Notes: generated by a model not told the origin, from the sequence alone. A stretch of 64,000 nt of DNA from Ardenticatenaceae bacterium (GCA_020634565.1 JACKBN010000004.1:124001-188000); one strand, 5' to 3'. Shown: positions 52,128-61,768, counted from the first letter of the stretch. A program made the numbers and translations.

Positions 52128-53759
52128 ATGAGTAAAAATTTGAAGATTATTCCCTTGGGCGGCCTGGGGGAAATTGGTAAGAACATGACTGTTTTGGAAT
52201 ACGGCCGTAACATGATTATTGTTGATTGCGGGGTGATGTTCCCCGAAAGCGATTTGTACGGAATTGACCTCGTACTGCCAGACTACCAATACATTATCGA
52301 AAACCGAGACATTTTGCGGGGCATCGTGCTTACGCATGGTCACATGGACCACATCGGTGGGCTGCCCTACCTGCTCAAACAAGTGAACGTGCCTGTTTAC
52401 GGCACCGATCTCACGCTGGGCATGGTGAAAGGCAAGCTGGATGAAGCTGGTCTTTTGGAACACACTACGCTAGAAACCATCGACGACACACAAACAATCC
52501 ACCTCGGCCCGTTCCGGGTGAGCCCGTTTGCTGTGGCCCATTCCATTCCCGCTTCTGTGGGGCTGGTGATTGATTCCCCAGCTGGGGCTGTGGTACACAC
52601 GGGTGACTACAAGCTGGACGAAACGCCAGCCGGTGGCCGCACCACGGACCTGAAGCGGCTGAAAGAGCTGACGCCCAACGGCGTGCTGGCTCTGCTGGCC
52701 GACAGCACCAACGCGGATCGCCCAGGGCGCACGCCCACCGAGCAATTGGTGACAGAGGCATTGGATGAACTATTTGCGGAGGCAAACGGCCGTCGCATCA
52801 TCATCGCTACCTTCTCATCCGTGTTGGCCCGTTTACAGGAAATTGTGAACCTGGCGCAGAAGCACAACCGCAAAGTGGCGCTTACCGGGCGCAGCCTGAA
52901 GCAAAACGTGGAACTGGCCCGCAACCTGGGCTACCTCAAAATCCCCAAAAAGATGTTGGTAGATATTACCGCCAACATACCAGCGGGCGAACTGGTGATT
53001 TTGTCCACCGGTTCCCAGGGCGAACCCCGCTCGGCGCTGAATCGCATGGCTAAGGGCGAACATCGTGAAGTTGAAGTTCACAGTGGCGACACGATTATCG
53101 TCTCTGGCGGCACCATTCCCGGCAACGAGGAAGACGTGGGCCGTATGTTGAACAATCTGTTTAGCCGTGGGGCCAATGTGGTGTATGGGCCACTGGCGAC
53201 GGTGCACGTCTCCGGGCACGGCAACCGTGAGGATATGCGCATCATGTTGGAAACGGTGCAGCCTCGCTTTTTCATTCCGGTGCATGGCGAAACGCGCCAT
53301 CAGCATCTGCACGCTCAGCTCGCACAAAAAAGTGGCGTGGAGGCCGACAATATTTTCATCTTGGACAATGGGTCTACCTGGGTCAGCGATGGCGAAAAAG
53401 CGTGGCTGGACGAGGCAGTACCCGCCAATGATGTTTACGTAGACGGCTCACTGATTGGTGAAATTGGCGATCTGGTGCTGCGCGACCGGGAACGATTGTC
53501 GCAAGATGGCTTTGTGCTGGTGTACGTGCCGATGAACAAGAAACGCAAGCTGGCGGGCGAAATGCAGCTCATCAGCCGAGGCTTTTTGCGCATGGATTCC
53601 TCGCAAGATTTGATGGATGAGGCGAAACGGAATTTGAAGCGTGCCTTGAAGAAAAACGGCCGTTCCCACGACGACACCATCCGCCAAACGCTAGAGAACT
53701 TCTTCTACCGCCAAACGCAGTCCCGTCCGGTAATTCTGCCTCACATCGTTCGGGTATAA
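52128..53759 (+). CDS. rnj: Ribonuclease J
   Basis: A 543-residue metallo-beta-lactamase/beta-CASP RNase. LKIIPLGGLGEIGKNMTVLEY opens the protein, the metal site is HGHMDHIGG, then VHTGDYKLDE, the beta-CASP motifs VALTGRSL and HVSGHGNREDMR, and FIPVHGETRHQHLHA. RNase J has 5'-3' exo- and endonuclease activity and matures or degrades mRNA and rRNA. Length and motifs are complete. The long leader with a terminator-like hairpin suggests regulated or self-regulated expression. A terminator follows at 53831. Confidence 0.95.
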   Translation: MSKNLKIIPLGGLGEIGKNMTVLEYGRNMIIVDCGVMFPESDLYGIDLVLPDYQYIIENRDILRGIVLTHGHMDHIGGLPYLLKQVNVPVYGTDLTLGMVKGKLDEAGLLEHTTLETIDDTQTIHLGPFRVSPFAVAHSIPASVGLVIDSPAGAVVHTGDYKLDETPAGGRTTDLKRLKELTPNGVLALLADSTNADRPGRTPTEQLVTEALDELFAEANGRRIIIATFSSVLARLQEIVNLAQKHNRKVALTGRSLKQNVELARNLGYLKIPKKMLVDITANIPAGELVILSTGSQGEPRSALNRMAKGEHREVEVHSGDTIIVSGGTIPGNEEDVGRMLNNLFSRGANVVYGPLATVHVSGHGNREDMRIMLETVQPRFFIPVHGETRHQHLHAQLAQKSGVEADNIFILDNGSTWVSDGEKAWLDEAVPANDVYVDGSLIGEIGDLVLRDRERLSQDGFVLVYVPMNKKRKLAGEMQLISRGFLRMDSSQDLMDEAKRNLKRALKKNGRSHDDTIRQTLENFFYRQTQSRPVILPHIVRV

Positions 53760-53830
53760 AACCAAAATGTAGGGATGATCCTTGTGATCACCTAGCTAGG
53801 TAGGCTTTATGCCTACCCCATGAGTATAAA

Positions 53831-53868
53831 CTGCCGTATTGTTTCATTTCGATATGGCAGTTTTTTTT
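53831..53868 (+). terminator. Terminator after RNase J
   Basis: CTGCCGTAT (53831-53839) pairs with ATATGGCAG (53852-53860) with one G-U; eight T follow. Confidence 0.9.
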
Positions 53869-53933
53869 GAATATCAGTCTTCCATTGAAATTACAATAGT
53901 AGGCTTCCAAAAATTTTAAGCCCTTTTGCAAAG

Positions 53934-55319
53934 TTACGGGGAATCTGAAAATTGATTAGGTACAATACCACCGAAGCTCAAAAGAATTTGGCCAGTTCTA
54001 ACATGGCGCTTTAGATTTTTATAAATCCATGTGTGATACCAACGTAATGAGTTAGTTGTAGGAGAACTTTGTATCATTTGGGAAAATTCTGACAGAGCCG
54101 AATCTTTTTCACCAGAGTTTGCCAATCTTGACTCGTTCTCCTGATAGAAATCGATAATCATACTATTGAGTTTTTGTAAGCAAGAATGATAGTGATGAAA
54201 GTCAGTTTCAAGTGAGCTGACGAAATCGATATATTTATTTAGTAATTTTTCTGCAGGAGATTCAGGAAAAGTGCGTACAGGATCATCTTTATAAGTTTCT
54301 GCCGCATCTAGATTTGCCTGTGGTGTTAACAGAAAGTCCAAATATTCCATGCTTTTTTGCATTTCACGCAAGAAATTGTGAATTTCCATAAGAGCTTCAT
54401 AATACTTATGAAACTGTTCCAAATAATTATCTGAAACAGAATAACCTAGTAGATTTGTCAAAACGTGATAGGAGATGATTGCACGTAACAGATAACTTTC
54501 TTCAATTGTGTTAGAAGTCAGAATTGTAAGTTTAACTTTATCGGGATTTTTGGAACTTTTTAGCCGAATTGGTGTCCATCCATTAGGTTCAAAGGGCGTT
54601 TGGCTTAGATGTTTCCAAAAACCGCCAGCTGCCTCATGCTTTTTGACGGCATGAGTATATTTGCTACGGCGAACACTATAAAGATATTCTCCGGCAATCT
54701 TTTTCACTTGATCATCTACACTCAAGTTTTGCCACTTTTGCATCTTTTGCTTTGCATTATGGGACCAATAATCACCTTTTATAAGCACAATGTTTTGAGC
54801 TAGCGCCTGCTTTAAAAACTCTGGAAGCTCTTGAAAAAAGGCAGTAAATTTTCTGGTTAATCCAACTTCTTCTGATGTGTAAGAGTCATGTAAATTAGCT
54901 GTAATACTTGAAAATTCATTAGTTGATGTAACTGCTTTGCCTCCAAGCTGCTCGGCGACTTTCTCCTGATTTTCTTGAACCCAATCAGCAAAAGTAACAA
55001 AGTCTCTACCACCTGCGAGGGCGTCTATACAAGTACAAAGTAAATAAGTTTCTAATGAATCCAAGTTTGTAATCAGGCGAAGTGAATCACCAAAACCCCC
55101 ATCACTGCTTTCCAATGCTTGCCACAGTTCAAATCTTAGATGGTCCACAAATAGAATACGATCAGCAATATCTGTAAAAAGTCGATAATTTACAGGATCG
55201 TTTTCTTGGAGATTAAGTTGTGCTCTAGCAAAATCTAGAGAGTTAACTCCAAATCCAAAAGCTCTGAATGCAGAACCTTTGGAAAGTCGTATAAGTTTTT
55301 CTGTTTCCTTATCGAGCAT
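53934..55319 (-). CDS. AT-rich helical protein with HEPN-like motif, function unknown
   Basis: A 461-residue, mostly helical, soluble protein. GC is far lower than both neighbours and it contains no ACGGCCGT, so it is probably acquired. The central segment YLYSVRRSKYTHAVKKH resembles the catalytic R-x4-6-H region of HEPN-type RNases (polar residue after R, then His), with YWSHNAKQ and several acidic helices around it. HEPN proteins are often toxins or defence effectors. No antitoxin-like gene is adjacent, and the similarity is by motif only. It is divergent from the RtcB RNA ligase, which repairs RNA cuts of the type such RNases make. Confidence 0.55.
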   Translation of the reverse strand: MLDKETEKLIRLSKGSAFRAFGFGVNSLDFARAQLNLQENDPVNYRLFTDIADRILFVDHLRFELWQALESSDGGFGDSLRLITNLDSLETYLLCTCIDALAGGRDFVTFADWVQENQEKVAEQLGGKAVTSTNEFSSITANLHDSYTSEEVGLTRKFTAFFQELPEFLKQALAQNIVLIKGDYWSHNAKQKMQKWQNLSVDDQVKKIAGEYLYSVRRSKYTHAVKKHEAAGGFWKHLSQTPFEPNGWTPIRLKSSKNPDKVKLTILTSNTIEESYLLRAIISYHVLTNLLGYSVSDNYLEQFHKYYEALMEIHNFLREMQKSMEYLDFLLTPQANLDAAETYKDDPVRTFPESPAEKLLNKYIDFVSSLETDFHHYHSCLQKLNSMIIDFYQENESRLANSGEKDSALSEFSQMIQSSPTTNSLRWYHTWIYKNLKRHVRTGQILLSFGGIVPNQFSDSP

Positions 55320-55436
55320 ATAATTTTAACTTTTGAGCTTGTTTGTGGTGAAGAACTCCTGTTGACTGATTGTAATGGTGCCAACGGATTTCACAAAACG
55401 TAAATTAAAACATTTTCTGCTAATGGGGAGCGACCT

Positions 55437-55445
55437 TGTTACAAT
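55437..55445 (+). promoter_or_regulatory. Extended -10 upstream of rtcB
   Basis: TG-T-TACAAT at 55437-55445, 41 bases before the rtcB start. No clear -35 box. The 167-bp gap to the divergent gene has no other feature. Confidence 0.5.
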
Positions 55446-55486
55446 ACCAACAACAAAAGAGATAAGTTAGCAAGGATTTTGAACTG

Positions 55487-56890
55487 ATGAATGCACGAAA
55501 ATTTGCGCGATTGGGTGTGCCACAGGGGGAAGCGATGCGGCTGGCAGGTACGGCCGTTCGCGATGCGCGCAGCTTTGGCATTCCCAAACGAGATATTCCT
55601 GATTTGATAACGGCCGTTGTCGAAAATCCAACCGATTATTTGCAAGATGAACTGTTTGGCGAGCTGGCTGTTGCCATTTTGGATCACGAGCAGGCGCAGC
55701 CCAGCTTCAAACCACGTAAAGAACCGGCTCCCTTCCAGATTTGGGGCGATAACCTCGACGAAAACTCTGTTAACCAGATGAAAAACGCCGCCCAACTGCC
55801 CGTCTCCGTGCGCGGGGCGCTGATGCCCGATGCCCACTTGGGCTACGGCCTGCCCATCGGTGGGGTGCTGGCGGTGCGCAATGCCGTCATTCCCTACGCG
55901 GTGGGGGTAGACATCGCTTGCCGCATGAAGCTGAGCGTGCTGGATCTGTCGCCGCACACGCTGCGCGGCGAGCAGAAGCGGCTGGCCAACGCCATCGAGT
56001 ACGAAACGCGCTTTGGCATCGGGGCTAACTTTCGCAAGGGCGAACGGCGCGATCATCCGGTGATGGAAGCAGATTGGGGGGTAACGGCCGTTACCAAACG
56101 GCTGCGCGACAAAGCGTGGGAACAACTCGGCACCAGCGGCAGCGGCAACCATTTTGTCGAATTTGGCATTCTCACCATTTTGAATGACGAGCTTGGTTTG
56201 CCGACTGGTGAATATCTGGCGCTGCTCAGCCACAGCGGCAGTCGCGGTTCTGGCGCAACCGTGGCTGATCATTACAGCAAGCTGGCGATGGAGCTGCACC
56301 CTGAATTGCCCAAAGAGCTGCGCCATCTGGCCTGGCTGGATTTAGATAGCGACGCCGGGCGCGACTATTGGGCCGCCATGCAGCTGATGGGTCAGTACGC
56401 CGCCGCCAACCACGCCTGCATTCACCAGCACGTCGTCAAGGCGCTTAACGCCAAGGTGCTGCTGGACATTGAAAATCACCACAACTTTGCCTGGAAGGAA
56501 GAGCATGATGGCGAAACGGTCATTGTGCATCGCAAGGGTGCAACACCTGCGGGTGAAGGGGTGTTGGGCATCATCCCTGGCTCGATGGGAGCGCCCGGAT
56601 TTGTGGTGCGCGGCAAAGGGAATGAGGCGTCGCTCAAGTCGGCGTCGCACGGCGCAGGGCGGCGAATGAGTCGCAAAAAAGCGAAACAGTCGTTTACCTG
56701 GTCGGAAGTGAAGAAGTTCCTGCGTGAGCGAGACGTGACGCTGCTCTCCGCCGGACTAGACGAGGTGCCGATGGCTTATAAGGACATACACGAGGTGATG
56801 GCGGCGCAGGCCGATCTCGTGGAGACGATGGCCCGTTTTGATCCAAAGCTGGTGAAAATGGCGCAGGCGGGCGAACGTCCAGAGGATTAA
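55487..56890 (+). CDS. rtcB: RtcB-family RNA ligase
   Basis: A 467-residue RNA ligase that joins 2',3'-cyclic phosphate or 3'-phosphate ends to 5'-OH ends using GTP and Mn. Motifs: MPDAHLGYGLPIGG, YAVGVDIACRMKL, LGTSGSGNHFVEFG, SHSGSRGSG, IIPGSMGAPGFVVRGKG and SASHGAGRRMSR containing the guanylated His. It lacks an intein. In bacteria it often repairs RNAs cut by stress ribonucleases. Neighbour on the left is the HEPN-like protein, in divergent orientation; no archease gene is visible. Confidence 0.93.
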   Translation: MNARKFARLGVPQGEAMRLAGTAVRDARSFGIPKRDIPDLITAVVENPTDYLQDELFGELAVAILDHEQAQPSFKPRKEPAPFQIWGDNLDENSVNQMKNAAQLPVSVRGALMPDAHLGYGLPIGGVLAVRNAVIPYAVGVDIACRMKLSVLDLSPHTLRGEQKRLANAIEYETRFGIGANFRKGERRDHPVMEADWGVTAVTKRLRDKAWEQLGTSGSGNHFVEFGILTILNDELGLPTGEYLALLSHSGSRGSGATVADHYSKLAMELHPELPKELRHLAWLDLDSDAGRDYWAAMQLMGQYAAANHACIHQHVVKALNAKVLLDIENHHNFAWKEEHDGETVIVHRKGATPAGEGVLGIIPGSMGAPGFVVRGKGNEASLKSASHGAGRRMSRKKAKQSFTWSEVKKFLRERDVTLLSAGLDEVPMAYKDIHEVMAAQADLVETMARFDPKLVKMAQAGERPED

Positions 56891-56896
56891 GAAGAC

Positions 56897-56955
56897 GTAA
56901 TTGAGTAATTGGTAATTATGCTGAAAAATTACCCAAGTACTCAATTACCAATTAC
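56897..56955. repeat. Dispersed repeat, GTAATTGAGTAATTGG class
   Basis: GTAATTGAGTAATTGGTAAT (56897 onward) and GTACTCAATTACCAATTAC (56937-56955) form an imperfect inverted repeat in the 70-bp gap after rtcB. The following gene begins six bases later. Confidence 0.7.
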
Positions 56956-56960
56956 AAAAC

Positions 56961-57923
56961 ATGCTGCAACGATTATTTGGCTGGATACGGCCGTCCCAAA
57001 CCCAAAAATCCCCACAACAAGCGGTGCCACCGGTGCAGCCGAAGGTGCTGCTGGTGATCCACAATCCGCGCGTGCCGTCTTATGGCGGACGGCCGTTGCA
57101 TGAAGTGATGCGCTGGCAAAACCCGGACGAGCTGGTGGCGCAGTACATTTACGATGTGAACGTGGCCAGCCACGGCTACGTCAACTACGAAATTGTGGAG
57201 CGCATCGAGGTGGATGGCTTCCCGGTGAAGCAGGATGGGTTTGTCTACGACGCGGAATCGTACGTGCACCGCTTTACGACGCGGACGGGGTTTCATGAGC
57301 CAGATGGGGTGGATTACGGCCGTATCCTCCACGAGTTCAACATCATCCCCAAAATCAACGCGGGTGCCATTGATGAAGTGTGGCTGATGGCTTTTCCGTA
57401 TGCGGGTTACTTTGAATCGCGCATGGTGGGCAAAGATGCGTTTTGGTGCAACGCGCCGCCGCTCAACGAGCCACAGGCGCAGCGCCGCTTTGTGGTTATG
57501 GGTTTTAGCTTTGAGCGTGGGCCGGGCGAGATGCTGGAGAATTTAGGTCATCGCGCCGAATCGATCATGAGCCATGTGTACCGTCGCCAGCGGGGCGAGG
57601 CGAACCTGTGGGAGAAATTTATCCGCTACGACCAGAAGCATCCGGGACAGGCGGAATGTGGCAATGTGCATTTTGCGCCCAACAGCGAGCGCGACTACGA
57701 TTGGGGCAACCGGCGTACCGTGCCCAGCCGCTGCCACACCTGGCTCAATTTCCCCGACCTGAGCGGCGAGCCGCAGCCGGTAAACTGCCGTGAATGGGGC
57801 AACGGCGACATCCGGCAGCATCATTTGTGGTGGCTGGGTCATCTGCCGCACGTGGCGGGCAAAACACGGGGCATTGCCAACAATTGGTGGCAATACATCA
57901 TTAATCCAAATTATGCTGACTAA
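56961..57923 (+). CDS. Conserved hypothetical protein (320 aa)
   Basis: A soluble or secreted-looking protein of 320 residues without a clear signal peptide. After a basic, Gln/Pro-rich start come VLLVIHNPRVPSYGGRPLHEVM, then GAIDEVWLMAFPYAGYFESRM, VVMGFSFERGPGEMLENLGHRAESIM and CGNVHFAPNSERDYDWGN. Several His, Asp and Trp are clustered at the C-terminus (GDIRQHHLWWLGHLPH). I have seen this pattern only in uncharacterised proteins. It overlaps the next gene by 11 bases, so the two are co-transcribed, and a role in surface carbohydrate work is possible from that neighbour. Confidence 0.65.
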   Translation: MLQRLFGWIRPSQTQKSPQQAVPPVQPKVLLVIHNPRVPSYGGRPLHEVMRWQNPDELVAQYIYDVNVASHGYVNYEIVERIEVDGFPVKQDGFVYDAESYVHRFTTRTGFHEPDGVDYGRILHEFNIIPKINAGAIDEVWLMAFPYAGYFESRMVGKDAFWCNAPPLNEPQAQRRFVVMGFSFERGPGEMLENLGHRAESIMSHVYRRQRGEANLWEKFIRYDQKHPGQAECGNVHFAPNSERDYDWGNRRTVPSRCHTWLNFPDLSGEPQPVNCREWGNGDIRQHHLWWLGHLPHVAGKTRGIANNWWQYIINPNYAD

Positions 57924-60408
57924 TCTCAAAAAACGTGTAAGGGGAACGGCCGTTTACGCCGCCGTCGCTTATCTTATTTTGGTGCTGCTGCTCACGTACC
58001 CCGCCATTCTTCATCTGCCAGACCGGCTTATTGGCAACAATATCGACAACTGGATTTATTACTGGAACAACTGGTGGATTGGCCGGGCCATTGCCGACGG
58101 GCATAGCTGGTTTTCCACGGAAGTGATCTTTTTCCCGCAGGGAACATCGTTGCTGGCCCATTCCCACTCGCTGCTCAGTTCACTGCTGGCGTGGCTGCTA
58201 GAGCCGCTGGCTGGCCCGGTGGCGGCGTTTAACCTGGTTTGGCTGTGGGGGATGTGGCTGGGAGCCTGGGGCATGTTTTTGCTGGTCGATGAATTGACTA
58301 AACAGCCCGTCGCTGCCTTTGTGGCCGGTTTTGTCTTCGCTTTTGCCCCGTACCATCTCACCCAATATCTGGCCCACATGCACCTGGGCACGATTCATTG
58401 GTGGCCGTTTTACATCCTCTTTTTGTGGCTCAGCTTGCGCCAGCCGGGTTGGGGTAACGCGGTATTGGCGGGCGTGTTTCTGTCGCTCTCGTTTTGGTCA
58501 GGGATTCAGCAGGCAGTGTTTTTGGGCTTGTGGACGGCCGTTTACCTACCGTGGTGGGCCTGGACCAACCGCCCCATCGCCTGGCTGCAAACAGCCCGCC
58601 AGTTGCTGCTGCTGGGAGTGGCCTTTTTTGTGCTCAGTTTGCCCATCGTGTGGCCCATTCTCAATAATTTGGACGCACTCGTAGGAACGGCCGCAGAAGT
58701 TGACGAGAGCATCATCAAACAAACTGATTTGTTGGCGTACGTGGTGCCGCCCACCTACCAACCGCTTTGGGGCGAGGCCGTGGTGCCCATTTACCAAACC
58801 TTTCGCGTAAACCAGGCGTTTATGCCGTATTTGGGTCTAGGGGTGCTGCTGCTCTGTTTGCTGGCTGTGTGGAAGCAGTGGCGCGAGGCTCGCTTTTGGC
58901 TGTGGAGCGGATTGGTCTGGCTGGTGTTGGCCGCTGGCAGCCAGCTTCGCTTTAACGGCACCGTCTATGAATCAATTCAACTGCCTTACAATCTGATCAA
59001 ATCCATTTTCCCTATTTCGGCCATCCGCACGCCGGAGCGCTTTAATTTGCTTTTGGTGGTTTCGATGGCCGTGCTGGTGGGGTTGGCCGTCTCCTGGTTG
59101 TGGCAGCAGCGGCAGGGGCGTTGGCTGCTGCCGCTGGTTGGGCTTGTTTTGCTGCTCGATTATTTGCCCGCGCCATTGCCCATGTGGGAACTGCCGCTCA
59201 GCTCCCCGCACCTGGCTGAATTTGCCCAAATTGAGCCGGAGGCTGGCGTTGTAAACGTGCCGATGGGGTACGATCTGGCCAAGCTGCTGCTTTATTACCA
59301 AACGCTGCACGGGCATCCCACGGTGGAAGGGCATTTCTCGCGCTACACCGAAGAGACGTACGCGTTTATCAGCCAGGAGCCAATTTTGCATCGTTTGTAT
59401 CCGGCCGATGATATTCCCAATGCCATGTCGCCTGAGCTGTTTACGACGTTTTCTGAGCCAATTGTGGCGATTGGGCCCGCACTGCGGCAGCTTAACGAAA
59501 CCGGCGTGCGTTACTTTTTAATGCACCTGCCTTATACGTCGCCGGCGCAGTTTGCTGCGTTTGAGGCGCAACTGCCGCTGCTGCCCATTTTCAAGGATGA
59601 GACGCAAGCGGTGTATGATGTGGCGCAGCCGCGCCCGTGGCAGTTTCAGGAGCCGCGCCCCTTAACTGAAAATGTGGATTTGCTGGAGACGGAGATGTGG
59701 TTAACGGATACGGCCGTTTCTCTGCATCTGGTCGCTCAACTCAAAAATCTCGCTGGGGTGGGGGCGTCTTGTGAATTTGTGTTGGGGGAGAATACGGCCG
59801 TTTCGTCACAGACGCTTCTCATCGATCCTGTAGCCAGTTGGCAAGTGGGGGATGTGGCTCAGCCGCAGTTTGACATGCTTTTGCCCACAAATATTCCTGA
59901 AGGTGAGTATCCTTTGGCGTTGCGCTGCGGTGCCGCTGAGTTGGTTTTGCCTGACTCGCTATTGGTAGATGCCGCAGGGCAGCGCCGCCTGGCTGGGATG
60001 CCGATCAATGCCCAATTGGGGGAAGCGATTGTGCTGCAAGATGTACGCTGGTGGTCCAAGGGAAGCCAGCTTAATTTGTCGCTACAGTGGTTGGCACAGG
60101 CTGCGCCACAGCAGGAACTCAAGCTGTTTGTCCACGTGCTGGACGAAAATGGCGCCCTGGTACGGCAGCTGGACAGCATCCCGTGTAACTGGCAATGCCC
60201 TACCAGCCAATGGCAAGCAGATCAGCTGATTACCGATGTGGCGACGCTGGATTTATGGGGGCTGTCACCGGGGCGTTATCAGGTGGTAGTGGGGCTGTAT
60301 GATGCCAATTTGGGGGAACGTTTACCCATGATTGATGCGGGGGGAACGGCCGTTCCTAACAATAGTTTTCTTTTGCCTGATCCCATCGTAATTACGCTCA
60401 CCCCCTAA
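57913..60408 (+). CDS. Large membrane protein, glycosyltransferase-like
   Basis: An 831-residue protein. Residues 1-500 carry ten or more transmembrane helices, with an early loop LIGNNIDNWIYYWNNWWIGRAI containing Asp, Glu-free but with the TYPAILHLPD lead that is typical of lipid-linked-sugar-dependent GT-C-fold proteins in Chloroflexota. The C-terminal 300 residues form a soluble part (WQVGDVAQPQFDMLLPTNIPEGEYPLALRC onwards) with beta-sandwich character. Start ATG 57913 gives a basic tail followed by a helix and overlaps the previous stop. Substrate and acceptor are unknown. Confidence 0.65.
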   Translation: MLTNLKKRVRGTAVYAAVAYLILVLLLTYPAILHLPDRLIGNNIDNWIYYWNNWWIGRAIADGHSWFSTEVIFFPQGTSLLAHSHSLLSSLLAWLLEPLAGPVAAFNLVWLWGMWLGAWGMFLLVDELTKQPVAAFVAGFVFAFAPYHLTQYLAHMHLGTIHWWPFYILFLWLSLRQPGWGNAVLAGVFLSLSFWSGIQQAVFLGLWTAVYLPWWAWTNRPIAWLQTARQLLLLGVAFFVLSLPIVWPILNNLDALVGTAAEVDESIIKQTDLLAYVVPPTYQPLWGEAVVPIYQTFRVNQAFMPYLGLGVLLLCLLAVWKQWREARFWLWSGLVWLVLAAGSQLRFNGTVYESIQLPYNLIKSIFPISAIRTPERFNLLLVVSMAVLVGLAVSWLWQQRQGRWLLPLVGLVLLLDYLPAPLPMWELPLSSPHLAEFAQIEPEAGVVNVPMGYDLAKLLLYYQTLHGHPTVEGHFSRYTEETYAFISQEPILHRLYPADDIPNAMSPELFTTFSEPIVAIGPALRQLNETGVRYFLMHLPYTSPAQFAAFEAQLPLLPIFKDETQAVYDVAQPRPWQFQEPRPLTENVDLLETEMWLTDTAVSLHLVAQLKNLAGVGASCEFVLGENTAVSSQTLLIDPVASWQVGDVAQPQFDMLLPTNIPEGEYPLALRCGAAELVLPDSLLVDAAGQRRLAGMPINAQLGEAIVLQDVRWWSKGSQLNLSLQWLAQAAPQQELKLFVHVLDENGALVRQLDSIPCNWQCPTSQWQADQLITDVATLDLWGLSPGRYQVVVGLYDANLGERLPMIDAGGTAVPNNSFLLPDPIVITLTP

Positions 60409-60554
60409 AAACCTGGGTACTATACTGGATGTACTAGTGACTTGGCTTCGGGAAATCTTTACACTTATATCAATCTTACAAAAAAAGTTACAAAGATTTT
60501 GTGAGATTTTTTAAGAAAGTAGTTCAAGAAGAGAACGAGACCGGAGAAACCAAG

Positions 60555-60731
60555 ATGACCGTTATTCTAGCTTTTACCGCCGCATCCTTTATAGCCTCTG
60601 CTTTGGTTGTTTCGGCCTGTGCCGTGTCTTCTCGCATTAGCCAACAAGAGGGTGTTTATGAAACCTTTGACTTGTGCGAAGAACCGGCATCGCCTGCTGC
60701 TAAAACCGTCACACCGTTCTCTGCGAACTAA
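60555..60731 (+). CDS. Small membrane protein (58 aa)
   Basis: MTVILAFTAASFIASALVVS is a single hydrophobic helix, followed by a polar tail. GGAG lies suitably ahead of ATG 60555; a GTG 54 bases upstream would give 76 residues but has no binding site. A terminator follows. Function unknown. Confidence 0.55.
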   Translation: MTVILAFTAASFIASALVVSACAVSSRISQQEGVYETFDLCEEPASPAAKTVTPFSAN

Positions 60732-60766
60732 ACGAGCATTTACCACCTCTGCTTGGGAGTCCTGAT

Positions 60767-60796
60767 ACGGCCGTCACACTGCGTGACGGTCGTTTT
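60767..60796 (+). terminator. Terminator with ACGGCCGT in the stem
   Basis: ACGGCCGTCAC (60767-60777) pairs with GTGACGGTCGT (60783-60793) over 11 bp with one G-U; TTTTG follows. The left arm begins with the iterated palindrome. Confidence 0.85.
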
Positions 60797-60809
60797 GTTT
60801 ATACGCACT

Positions 60810-61385
60810 TTAAGTGCTTTCCCCTTTTTGCCAGCCTTGTAGATAAGCCCGTACGGCCGTATCAAAATCTTGCTCTAGATCACCCCCACGCCGCAGCTGC
60901 CCATGCAGTTCCAACAAGACAAAACCATGTACCAGGGCCATTGCTCCGCGCAAAGCTGCTAATGAATGCTCGGGACCGGAAACGGCCGTCATCAGATGCT
61001 GCAAGGGGATTGCCAACTGAGTCAGCATCTCTTCATTGGGGCGCTGCTCGTCGTTGGTGTTGGTGAAAGCCAGCACATAGCTGTGTGGATGTGCGTGGGC
61101 GAAGCGGCGGTAGCTGTGCATCAGTTTGGTAAGCTGCTCCATGGCGCTGCCCTCTGACTGGCTGGCTGTCTCATGAATGGTGGCTACAAGCTGCTGCGAG
61201 GTGTGCAAATTAACGGCTTGCAGCAAGCTGGCCTTGTTGGCAACGTGCCGATAGAGCGACGGCGCTTTCACATTAAGAGAGGCGGCCAACTTGCTTAAAG
61301 ACAAATTGTCCACCCCCTCTTCCTCGATAAGCTGCCATGCCTGGGCAATAATGGATTCACGATCTACCTGACTGGGATAAGGCAT
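60810..61385 (-). CDS. TetR-family transcriptional regulator
   Basis: A 191-residue repressor: DRESIIAQAWQLIEEEGVDNLSLSKLAASLNVKAPSLYRHVANKASLLQAV is the N-terminal HTH, the rest a TetR C-terminal (WHG-type) ligand-binding domain. I choose ATG 61385 (MPYPSQVD), since GGAG lies seven bases before it; an upstream TTG start would overlap the neighbour's stop. It lies 15 bases after the DUF4260 gene and likely represses the shared promoter at 61813-61843. Confidence 0.88.
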   Translation of the reverse strand: MPYPSQVDRESIIAQAWQLIEEEGVDNLSLSKLAASLNVKAPSLYRHVANKASLLQAVNLHTSQQLVATIHETASQSEGSAMEQLTKLMHSYRRFAHAHPHSYVLAFTNTNDEQRPNEEMLTQLAIPLQHLMTAVSGPEHSLAALRGAMALVHGFVLLELHGQLRRGGDLEQDFDTAVRAYLQGWQKGEST

Positions 61386-61399
61386 TTTTTGCTCCTGGC

Positions 61400-61768
61400 T
61401 CAAACCTTGCTGAAATGAGTGGCTTTAAAGTTTTCGGGGTATTTTAGACCGTAGCCGACAAGCCGGTCCATCCCAATGTGGGCCAGCCAGATGATAGCCA
61501 ACTGCCAGCCCAGCTCAAAATTGAACCACCAGGCAGTCAGGCCCAAAGCGATGGGCAGCACGTATGTGTGGATGATGTTGTAAAGCAGGCTGCCAATCGC
61601 TTCGTTGCGTAAATAGCCAATCATGGATAAATCCGGGGCAAAAAGCAGTAGGGCAAACCACCACCAGCTCAGGCCGCTTTGAGCATATAAAACCAGGGCG
61701 GTAATAAAAACGGCCGCTCCTTCCACATGTAGCAAAACTTGGGGCATTTTTTGTAATTGTTGATTCAT
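61400..61768 (-). CDS. DUF4260 membrane protein
   Basis: A 122-residue protein with four helices: VEGAAVFITALVLYAQSG, WWWFALLLFAPDLSMIGYLRN, LLYNIIHTYVLPIALGL and LAIIWLAHIGMDRLVGYGLKYP, the DUF4260 signature. Function unknown. GAGGA precedes ATG 61768. It is the first gene of a two-gene operon with a TetR regulator, so it is probably induced by a small molecule. Confidence 0.88.
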   Translation of the reverse strand: MNQQLQKMPQVLLHVEGAAVFITALVLYAQSGLSWWWFALLLFAPDLSMIGYLRNEAIGSLLYNIIHTYVLPIALGLTAWWFNFELGWQLAIIWLAHIGMDRLVGYGLKYPENFKATHFSKV

